DNA of 11,130 nt from the NCBI GenBank assembly GCA_026786225.1, contig JAJAYN010000043.1, positions 1 to 11,130 on the forward strand. The letters run 5' to 3'. This document shows, piece after piece, positions 1 to 5,844 of this stretch. The notes beneath the pieces are model-generated. The model saw only the letters and a program-made list of their open reading frames with translations, had not been told where the DNA came from and made no database searches. Every line of letters begins with the position of its first letter. The first letter of the stretch is position 1. Origin of the DNA: Burkholderiales bacterium. Its GTDB lineage: Bacteria; Pseudomonadota; Gammaproteobacteria; Burkholderiales; Usitatibacteraceae. Made by a program: the position numbers and the translations under genes.

Positions 1-392
1 GATTTGTACATTGCCGCCTTGTCTTTCGGCAGTACCAGCACGATGGACGAATAGCCGGCCTGCAACACCACCGCCGTAATGGGTTGCTTCTTGGCTTGCA
101 TGTTGATGGTGTGCTCGAATGCACCAGACACCATATCCGCACTGCCACCCACCATTGCCTGTAGCGCTTTGGCGCCACCGGCAAAATCAGGAATCTCGAC
201 TTCCAGGCCCTCATCCTTGAAATAGCCATTGCGTTCAGCGATCGTCAGCGGGAGGTAATAGAACAGGCCTTTGCCACCGACGGCGATGGTGATTTTTTTC
301 TTTTCCAGCGCCTGCGCGTGGACGACATTGCCCGTCAAGGCTGCCGAGGCCGCCATCAGTACTAATGCTGCACCGATCATTTTCTTGAACAT
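1..392 (-). CDS. ABC transporter periplasmic substrate-binding protein, NitT/TauT (SsuA/THI5-like) type, partial
   Basis: Only the first 130 codons lie in the window; the 3' part is beyond position 1. The ATG at 392-390 has GGAG seven bases upstream (403-400). Residues 1-27 form a signal peptide: MFKK, a hydrophobic stretch, then a likely cleavage after VHA. The mature part opens with KKITIAVGGKGLFYYLPLTI, followed by AERNGYFKDEGLEVEI and a GGAKALQAMVGGSADM segment. This beta-strand, 'YFKDEGL' and 'GGSADM' layout is typical of the NMT1/THI5-like and SsuA fold, which binds nitrate, sulfonates, pyrimidines, phthalate-like acids and others outside the inner membrane. The ligand cannot be told. 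It follows the outer-membrane protein gene by 55 bases and probably belongs to the CoA-transferase/lyase cluster; the ATPase and permease genes would be expected beyond the window edge. Confidence 0.85.
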   Translation of the reverse strand, partial: MFKKMIGAALVLMAASAALTGNVVHAQALEKKKITIAVGGKGLFYYLPLTIAERNGYFKDEGLEVEIPDFAGGAKALQAMVGGSADMVSGAFEHTINMQAKKQPITAVVLQAGYSSIVLVLPKDKAAMYK

Positions 393-447
393 GTTCTCTC
401 TCCGCGTTACCTGCAATTATTTTTGGTTGACACCTGACAACTGAAAC

Positions 448-1152
448 CTAGAACCTGAATCCCGCCTTGGCCGATAAACTCGTGTTGTCACCCATTTTCT
501 CCGCTTCCACTGCGACATTGGCCAACAGAAAATTTGCGTTCAAGCCAACGAACACACGCGACTTGTTGAAACTTTCCTCGCGCAGTCCGGCAACAGCGGC
601 GCTGCTTTTCACGCGCACGCTGCCTGCGCCGATATAGGGCGTAATCAGTGTGAGTTTTTTCGACAGCATCGCGTCGACCGCAATGGTGGAAAGATCGAGC
701 CTGTTGACGCCGGAAAGTTTGCTGCCCGACAGCCGCACCCCGAGTGCCGGTGTCGCAAGACCATCATCAAGGATTGCATAGCGTGCCTCCAGTCCGATCA
801 GCGTCCCATCCACGCCCGATACACGACTCACTAACGCGCCGATGTCGAAACCGGCCGGCAGCCCCTTGGTGATATGAATTTTCGGCACGTAGAGATTGCT
901 CACGTCACCCGCACCGGCCTGGCGGAACACGGGCGAATTCTCAATCGAAGTCTGTGTAAGTTCCACACCAATGTCGAAACCAGACAGGCCCAAAGGGGTC
1001 GCTGGTGTGACGCCCTTGTAGGAACTGGCTGCCCCGAGATCAGTGGATAGTTTCAGAAACTGGTTTTGCGTCAAGGTGCCGATTTGGCTCAAGTCGCCGG
1101 CAAAGGCGTTGACTGCAAACAGTGTCGCAACGGCGATAGCGATTTTTTTCAT
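448..1152 (-). CDS. Predicted outer-membrane beta-barrel protein, unknown function
   Basis: A 234-residue exported protein. Residues 1-18 are a signal peptide (MKKIAIAVATLFAVNAFA, cleaved before GDLSQ). The rest alternates short polar and hydrophobic strands, for example FDIGALVSRVSG, LIGLEARYAILDD, LTLITPYIGAGSVRV, RVFVGLNANFLLANVAVEAE and SLSAKAGFRF. It ends in phenylalanine after an alternating strand, as expected for a BAM-inserted outer-membrane barrel. The size would suit a barrel of about 8 to 10 strands. I do not recognise the family. The start is supported by GGGA (about 1159-1162) six bases upstream. It begins 20 bases after the HMG-CoA-lyase-like gene stops, so cotranscription is very likely. 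A role in letting the pathway substrate cross the outer membrane is inference from position only. Confidence 0.62.
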   Translation of the reverse strand: MKKIAIAVATLFAVNAFAGDLSQIGTLTQNQFLKLSTDLGAASSYKGVTPATPLGLSGFDIGVELTQTSIENSPVFRQAGAGDVSNLYVPKIHITKGLPAGFDIGALVSRVSGVDGTLIGLEARYAILDDGLATPALGVRLSGSKLSGVNRLDLSTIAVDAMLSKKLTLITPYIGAGSVRVKSSAAVAGLREESFNKSRVFVGLNANFLLANVAVEAEKMGDNTSLSAKAGFRF

Positions 1153-1172
1153 CTGTTTCCCGGATAAGTTGT

Positions 1173-2117
1173 TTATTGTGTGTAGAGCTTGTCTGGCACT
1201 GCGTGCAAATGCATGGTTTTGCCTGCCCGCATGACCTGCCCGGTCACGTCGTGTCCCACGATGGCGGGCATTTTCACCGCCGCAGCCAGCAACTTGTCCA
1301 GGTCGACACCGGTATCGAAGTCCATGTCCTCAAGCATGTTCACCATGTCTTCGGTACAGATATTGCCGGTGGCACCGGGTGCGAACGGGCAGCCGCCCAA
1401 CCCCGCCAGTGAGCCGTCGTAATGGACAATGCCGGCGCGGATGCCGGCCACCACATTGGCCAACCCCATGCCGCGCGTGTTGTGAAAATGCAGCGTCAGT
1501 TCAATATTGGGCAACTGCTTTACGGCTGCCTGTGACAGGCGTTCTACTTGCGCCGGGTTCGCCATACCGGTGGTGTCGGCCAGACTTACGCCATCAAAAC
1601 CAAGATCGGCAAAACGTGCTGCAAAGCCAAGCACGCGCGATTCGGGCACATAGCCTTCGAACGGGCATCCGAACGACGTGGATAGACTGCCATTGATGCG
1701 GATGCCTGCCTCTTTTGCCATGCCAACCATGATCGCAAAGTCTACGAATGACGCATCGCAAGTACGGTTGACATTGGCGCGGTTGTGGGTTTCGGACACC
1801 GATACCACCACATTGACCTCGTCGATCCTGGCACCTGATTGATGGGTGGCTATGGCGCGCTCCATACCCTTCAAGTTGGGCACCAGTACGCTGTAAGTCA
1901 CATCGGCTGCACGCTTGATGTTTGCCAGTACTTCGACGGCGTCGGCCATGTTCGGCACCAACTTTGGATGCACGAATGAAGTCGTTTCGATCTTGGCGAG
2001 TCCGGTTTCCGAGAGCGCGTCGATGAGCGCAATCTTGGTTTCAGTCGAGATGATGTTCTTCTCAATCTGGAAGCCGTCTCGCACAGCCACGTCGTTAATA
2101 TAGATGCGTTGTTTCAT
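1173..2117 (-). CDS. HMG-CoA lyase-like aldolase (hydroxymethylglutaryl-CoA or R-citramalyl-CoA lyase type)
   Basis: A 314-residue TIM-barrel enzyme of the HMGL/DRE-TIM family. Residues aligning with the active site of human HMG-CoA lyase are present: Arg13-Asp14 in VRDGFQ, metal ligands His210 and His212 in HFHNTRGMG, the loop cysteine Cys243 in GLGGCPFAPGATGN, and Asn252 nine residues later. Such enzymes split 3-hydroxy-3-methyl acyl-CoAs by a retro-aldol step, giving acetyl-CoA plus a keto acid. The start at 2117 is chosen because GAAGGA stands just upstream and MKQRIYINDVAVRDG begins the conserved domain; a start at 2204 would add 29 unconserved residues and run through an inverted repeat. 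The gene lies between a CoA-transferase and an outer-membrane protein gene. Because the partner makes CoA thioesters of free acids, the substrate may be citramalyl-CoA or another dicarboxylyl-CoA rather than HMG-CoA from leucine breakdown; no leucine-pathway genes are adjacent. Confidence 0.86.
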   Translation of the reverse strand: MKQRIYINDVAVRDGFQIEKNIISTETKIALIDALSETGLAKIETTSFVHPKLVPNMADAVEVLANIKRAADVTYSVLVPNLKGMERAIATHQSGARIDEVNVVVSVSETHNRANVNRTCDASFVDFAIMVGMAKEAGIRINGSLSTSFGCPFEGYVPESRVLGFAARFADLGFDGVSLADTTGMANPAQVERLSQAAVKQLPNIELTLHFHNTRGMGLANVVAGIRAGIVHYDGSLAGLGGCPFAPGATGNICTEDMVNMLEDMDFDTGVDLDKLLAAAVKMPAIVGHDVTGQVMRAGKTMHLHAVPDKLYTQ

Positions 2118-2161
2118 TTTTTCCTTCGATGCAAAGCCGACCCCCTCCACCTGCAGTGCGC

Positions 2162-2183
2162 GTATTCCGCTGAATCGGAATAC
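2162..2183. promoter_or_regulatory. Perfect 8-bp inverted repeat upstream of the HMG-CoA-lyase-like gene, possible operator
   Basis: GTATTCCG (2162-2169), six bases CTGAAT, then CGGAATAC (2176-2183). The dyad lies 45 to 66 bases before the chosen start at 2117. Its size and spacing fit a dimeric regulator site, but it may also be part of the neighbouring repeat element or simply an RNA hairpin. No regulator gene lies in the window. Confidence 0.35.
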
Positions 2184-2222
2184 CGTTCGAGCGGCACGGA
2201 GCACGCTCTGCGAATTCCCGCT

Positions 2223-2304
2223 CTCACCCCCACCCTTCTCCCAAGGGAGAAGGGCTTGAATTCGCCTCTCCCTTGGGAGAGGCCGACGCGCAGCGGCGGG
2301 TGAG
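2223..2304. repeat. Structured intergenic repeat with two perfect hairpins inside an outer stem
   Basis: This lies between the CoA-transferase and HMG-CoA-lyase-like genes. The outer arms CTCACCC (2223-2229) and GGGTGAG (2298-2304) are complementary. Inside are CCCTTCTCCC-AA-GGGAGAAGGG (2233-2254, perfect 10-bp arms) and CCTCTCCC-TT-GGGAGAGG (2265-2282, perfect 8-bp arms). The two inner hairpins resemble each other, so the whole can fold as a three-way junction. It looks like a dispersed REP- or MITE-like proteobacterial intergenic element. It could also attenuate or stabilise the mRNA between the two genes. There is no U-run as in a classical terminator. Confidence 0.7.
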
Positions 2305-2315
2305 GGATAAAGCGC

Positions 2316-3533
2316 CTAAATAATCCCCCGCCGCTTCAAATCCGCCTGCGCCACGTCATCAATCCCAATCCCTGCCAGCACCTCCGCCGTATGCTCGCCC
2401 AGCTTCGGCCCGATCCACTTGGTCCCACCCGGCGTCGCCGACAGCTTCGGCACAATCCCCGGCAACCACACTTGTTTATTATCACCGAGTTCGTGTTTCT
2501 CGATCATCCCGCGCGCCTGATATTGCATGTCCGAAACGATATCGGCAATGGAATAAATTTTCCCCGAGGGCACATCGGCCTTGTCGAGGACTTTCAGTAT
2601 GTCAGCCAACGTGTTCGCACCGGTCCATGCGCTGATGGCCGCGTCGAGCTCTTCGGTACGCCGCGTGCGGCCCGCGTTGTCAGCGAGCGTGACGTCATGA
2701 GCAAGATCGGCGCGGCCAATGGCCAGCATCATGCGTTTGAAAATGGAGTCGCCCTTGGCACCGATCACCACGTACTGGCCGTCACCGCAAAGATAGGTAT
2801 TGGATGGCACGATGCCCGGTAGCGATGCGCCAGTGCGTTCGCGCACAAAGCCCGACATGCCAAACTCCGGCAGCATCGATTCCATCATCGAGAACACCGC
2901 TTCATATAGAGCCACATCGACGACCTGTCCGATGCCGGTTTTGTGGCGGTGGTGCAGCGCCATCAGGGCCCCCATTGCGCCGTACATCGCCGCCAGCGAA
3001 TCGCCAATGGAAATGCCGACCCGCACCGGTGCGCGATCCGGATAGCCCGTGAGGTAGCGCATCCCACCCATCGATTCACCGATGGCACCGAAGCCCACGC
3101 GGTCCTTGTAGGGCCCGGTCTGGCCAAATCCCGACAAACGGACCATGATGAGTTTTGGATTATCCCGGCTAAGCGATTCAAAACCGAGATGCCATTTTTC
3201 CAGTGTGCCTGGGCGAAAATTCTCAACGATGATGTCGGCTTCAAGGGCGAGTCTGCGGACGATGTCCTGGCCTTCTTTTTCACGCAGGTTCACCGTCACC
3301 GATTTCTTGTTGCGCGCCTGTGCGTACCACCAGAGACTCGTACCCTCATGCAGCTTGCGCCATTTGCGCAGCGGGTCGCCGCCACCGGTCTTACTATCCG
3401 CGGGTGTTTCGATCTTGATTACGTCTGCGCCAAATTCAGCGAGCAGCCGCCCGCAGAAAGGCCCGGCGATCAGCGTACCCATCTCCAGCACGTTCAGGCC
3501 ATCCAGGGGCATTGATTTGGTCGCGTCTTTCAT
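2316..3533 (-). CDS. CaiB/BaiF family (family III) CoA-transferase
   Basis: A 405-residue cytosolic protein of the usual length for family III CoA-transferases, which move CoA between acids through an aspartyl-CoA anhydride. The N-terminal signature is complete: LNVLEMGTLIAGPFCGRLLA, GADVIKIE, then WW..ARNKKSVTVNL, and DIIVENFRPGTLEKW around residues 100-114. The catalytic aspartate is probably Asp178 in ISIGDSLAAMYGA, matching Asp169 of formyl-CoA transferase; VVDVALYEAVF follows at about 204-214. The first ATG is kept because AGGGGTGA stands just upstream; a second ATG seven codons later lacks a clear ribosome site. The stop lies 199 bases before the HMG-CoA-lyase-like gene, with a repeat element in the gap. 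The acid used is unknown; the neighbour suggests a branched hydroxy-dicarboxylate with succinyl-CoA as donor. Confidence 0.93.
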   Translation of the reverse strand: MKDATKSMPLDGLNVLEMGTLIAGPFCGRLLAEFGADVIKIETPADSKTGGGDPLRKWRKLHEGTSLWWYAQARNKKSVTVNLREKEGQDIVRRLALEADIIVENFRPGTLEKWHLGFESLSRDNPKLIMVRLSGFGQTGPYKDRVGFGAIGESMGGMRYLTGYPDRAPVRVGISIGDSLAAMYGAMGALMALHHRHKTGIGQVVDVALYEAVFSMMESMLPEFGMSGFVRERTGASLPGIVPSNTYLCGDGQYVVIGAKGDSIFKRMMLAIGRADLAHDVTLADNAGRTRRTEELDAAISAWTGANTLADILKVLDKADVPSGKIYSIADIVSDMQYQARGMIEKHELGDNKQVWLPGIVPKLSATPGGTKWIGPKLGEHTAEVLAGIGIDDVAQADLKRRGII

Positions 3534-3550
3534 TGCTTCACCCCTGCAAG

Positions 3551-3584
3551 CAAGTCAGCCTGCAATTGCAAGCTGGCTTACTTG
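3551..3584. repeat. Imperfect inverted repeat between the S46 peptidase and CoA-transferase genes
   Basis: CAAGT-c-AGCC (3551-3560) pairs with GGCT-t-ACTTG (3575-3584) with one mismatch; the 14-base loop contains the palindrome TGCAATTGCA (3561-3570). It lies 11 to 44 bases after the peptidase stop and 18 bases before the CoA-transferase start. It could end peptidase transcripts or serve as a regulator site for the catabolic genes. There is no U-tract, so a factor-independent terminator is not claimed. Confidence 0.4.
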
Positions 3585-3594
3585 GATGCCAAAA

Positions 3595-5667
3595 TTACTT
3601 GCCCTTGATTTCTGCCAGCAGTTCATTCGCGCCATAGATATTCTGCAGCGATTCCAGGATGCCGCCACTGGTCACGCCGATGGTGCGATTCACTTTTTCA
3701 TCAAACCAGAACGACCCACCGTGCGAGTGCACGTTGCCGTCAAAGGCGAGGCCGACGACCTCCGCGTTGCGATTGATCATGGGGCTGCCTGAATTGCCGC
3801 CGATGATGTCGTTGCTGGTGACAAAATTGTAGTTCTGCGCCAGATTGATTTTATCCTTCGACGCGAGCCAGGATGCCGGTAGCGCATACGGCTCGGCACC
3901 GGTGTTGCGATTGAAAGCGCCGGCAAAATCGGTAAATGGTGCTACGGATTTGCCACGCTCCTGCCAGCCCTGCACCGCGCCAAAACTCAAGCGCAACGTA
4001 GCGGTCGCATCTGGATAGACCTTGGTACCAAGCTGCGCAAAGCGCGCCGTGGCGACGAGCTCGGCATTTTTACGTTCGACCGCGGACACTTCATTTTCAT
4101 AGCGTTTACGAATCGCGCGCGCGCGCTCATCGATGTCCCGCACCAGTTTCAGGAATGGGTCATCGGATTTTTCAATCGCGGCGCGGTCGCCCTGCCACAG
4201 CGCCTTGCGCAGGGCTGGGTCTCCCAGTTTGGTGCCGTCGATCAAGCGCCTGGCGACTTGTTCGGGCGACTCTTTGCCTAAAATTTTCACGACGAACGGG
4301 TCATCCGTACCCAGCAATTCACGTAATTTGGTAAGCGAGAATTCGAGTTTCACCTTTTCCAATTCGGGATAGATAGGCGCAGGGGAAAACAACTGCCGTT
4401 CAACCATGGGTAGTCTTGCCGACGCAAATTCGGGCAGTCGATCACCGTTTGGTTTCGTGATCTCAACACTGCCACGGGTGAGCGAACGCGCCAAATTGAA
4501 ATAGCGCGTATTGAATGCGCGTCCCATTTCCACTGCTTCGTATTCGCGGAAAATTTCACGGTACACGGCTTGCGCCCGCTCGATCGCGTCCCATGCGCCG
4601 CTCACTTCGGCCTTCAGTTTTGGATCTGCGGCCACAAAGGCTTTAAGCGAGGCCTCCTCAGCACGTTTACGGCGCATCAAATCCGGTGATTGCAATGCAC
4701 TTAATTCGCCGGTGGCAACCTTCAGTCCGTTTTCAAGAAAGAATAGATCGTTGTATGCAATGCGCGCCTGCTCGGTGCCGAGCTTGCGAAACTGCGTGAG
4801 CATGCCGCGCAATTCATACCCACGGCGCATGTTACTGATAAGCCGCACATCGCGCGTTGTTTCGAGTTGCGAAACGGTCAGAAGTCTGCTGGTACGGCCC
4901 GGATTGCCGGCCGTGAATACCAGTTCGTCCACTTTCGCGCCGTTTGCGCTGAATGGGAAAAAGTGTTTCACGAGCGCAGGTTTGCCGTTTTCATACGCGC
5001 GCAACATCGCCGCATCGAGACCAAAACGCGGGAAATTAAAGTTATCCGGGTCACCGCCGAAATTCGGGGCCGCATCTTCAGGTGCCCACACCAGCCTCAC
5101 GTCGGAAAACCGGTGGTAGCGGTACAAATGATATTTCCCACCCTGATAGAGGGTGACAACATTACAGCGAACGGTGTCTTTCTTGTCCCCCACACACTCT
5201 GCAGCGATTTTGGCGCTCATGGCATTTTGCGCCTTCGTGAAGGCCTCGCCGGTCAGTCCCTTGGTGGCGGCATTCATCTCTGTGGTCATGTCGGTGATCT
5301 GCTCAAGCCGACTGACCTCGGTGGTGGGGCATTTCATTTCCTCTTCGCGCTTGCGCGCCAGAAAACCATCCTGTATATAGTTTTTCTTCGCGCTCGAAAT
5401 TTGCTGAAGGCATCCTGCGACTCAGTGATGGTTGGTCAATACCAGGCCTTCCGCCGAAATCATCGATGCGGAGCAACCACCTAAGTTCACAGCCGCGCGC
5501 ATGACGTGATCTACCCATGCCTGATCCGGCGTGAATGCGTAACGGGTTTTCAATGCGTCCCGCGGCAGGTTATCGAATGTCCACATGCCTTCGTCGGCAA
5601 AGGCTGGGACGAAAAAAGAAGAAAAACATGCTGATAGAACAGCAAGAAGTGCAGCGCGTAATTTCAT
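3595..5667 (-). pseudogene. S46 family serine dipeptidyl-peptidase (DPP7/DPP11-like), frame interrupted by one TGA codon
   Basis: Read through the TGA, this is a 690-residue exported peptidase, close to the family's usual 700 or so. Residues 1-24 are a signal peptide ending PAFA, followed by the typical mature start DEGMW. The chymotrypsin-like triad is present: His81 in LVLTNHH, Asp218 in RFGLDAAMLRAY (after GGDPDNFNFPR), and Ser626 in IIGGNSGSPMIN. Such enzymes cut dipeptides from peptide N-termini in the periplasm or at the cell surface. Codon 82, right after the catalytic His, is TGA; the frame continues as VAGCLQQISSAKKNYIQDGF, fully family-like. Unless the TGA is read through, the products would be an 81-residue exported stub and, at best, a 580-residue piece from the ATG at 5337 lacking both signal and His81. 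The dipeptide preference cannot be judged by eye. It stands alone, 177 bases after the NRAMP gene and 61 before the CoA-transferase. Confidence 0.88.
5422..5424 (-). other. In-frame TGA at the conserved post-histidine cysteine position of the S46 peptidase
   Basis: The codons on the minus strand read AAC CAT CAC TGA GTC GCA GGA TGC, that is N-H-H-stop-V-A-G-C. Many S46 proteins have TNHHC here, so a single change from TGC to TGA explains the stop. The frame is unchanged on both sides, which rules out a frameshift. Cys65 (GGCSAS), the presumed disulfide partner by analogy with Cys42-Cys58 of chymotrypsin, is intact. TGA is an ordinary stop elsewhere in the window (copA and the AI-2E permease gene end in TGA). 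Confidence 0.9.
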
Positions 5668-5746
5668 GGGTCGACGTAAACCTCGTGTTGGGTGACCGCA
5701 GGCGTTTGGCGGTGTTCGCCAGAAAAGTACCGCGCAAGGCTGCGGC

Positions 5747-5762
5747 CCTGTTCGCGAACAGG
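5747..5762. promoter_or_regulatory. Perfect 16-bp palindrome in the S46 peptidase leader
   Basis: CCTGTTCGCGAACAGG is an uninterrupted palindrome, 80 bases before the peptidase start and 83 after the NRAMP stop. A smaller hairpin, TGGCG-GTGTT-CGCCA, lies at 5707-5721. The palindrome contains CTGT-N6-ACAG, two bases short of the enterobacterial LexA spacing, so it is not called a LexA box. It could be a regulator site or the base of an RNA hairpin. No good promoter could be picked in the 177-base gap by eye. Confidence 0.35.
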
Positions 5763-5820
5763 TGACAGTTTAGTGGCATTCACCACGACGCGTGAAAACT
5801 GGTTTGGACGGCGCGAAGTC

Positions 5821-5834
5821 GCATCTCGCGATGC
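5821..5834 (-). terminator. Small hairpin just after the NRAMP gene, weak terminator candidate
   Basis: GCATC-TCGC-GATGC forms a 5-bp stem with a tetraloop, starting 10 bases after the NRAMP stop codon. No U-run follows on the minus strand, so at most it protects the 3' end or helps rho-dependent ending. Confidence 0.2.
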
Positions 5835-5844
5835 ATATATTCAA

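Noticed and set aside
2118..2204. Longer N-terminus for the HMG-CoA-lyase-like protein starting at 2204
   Set aside because: The added residues are unlike the family, cross a perfect inverted repeat, and the internal ATG at 2117 has a good ribosome site.
5338..5421. Frameshift as the cause of the broken S46 gene
   Set aside because: The coding frame before and after the TGA is the same and translates into family-like sequence without a gap, so only a codon change is needed.
5422..5424. TGA read as tryptophan under a variant genetic code
   Set aside because: Other genes here (copA and the AI-2E permease) end normally in TGA, and the conserved residue at this site is Cys, not Trp.
5749..5760. 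LexA box in the S46 leader
   Set aside because: The spacing is CTGT-N6-ACAG instead of N8, and the neighbouring genes are not damage-response genes.
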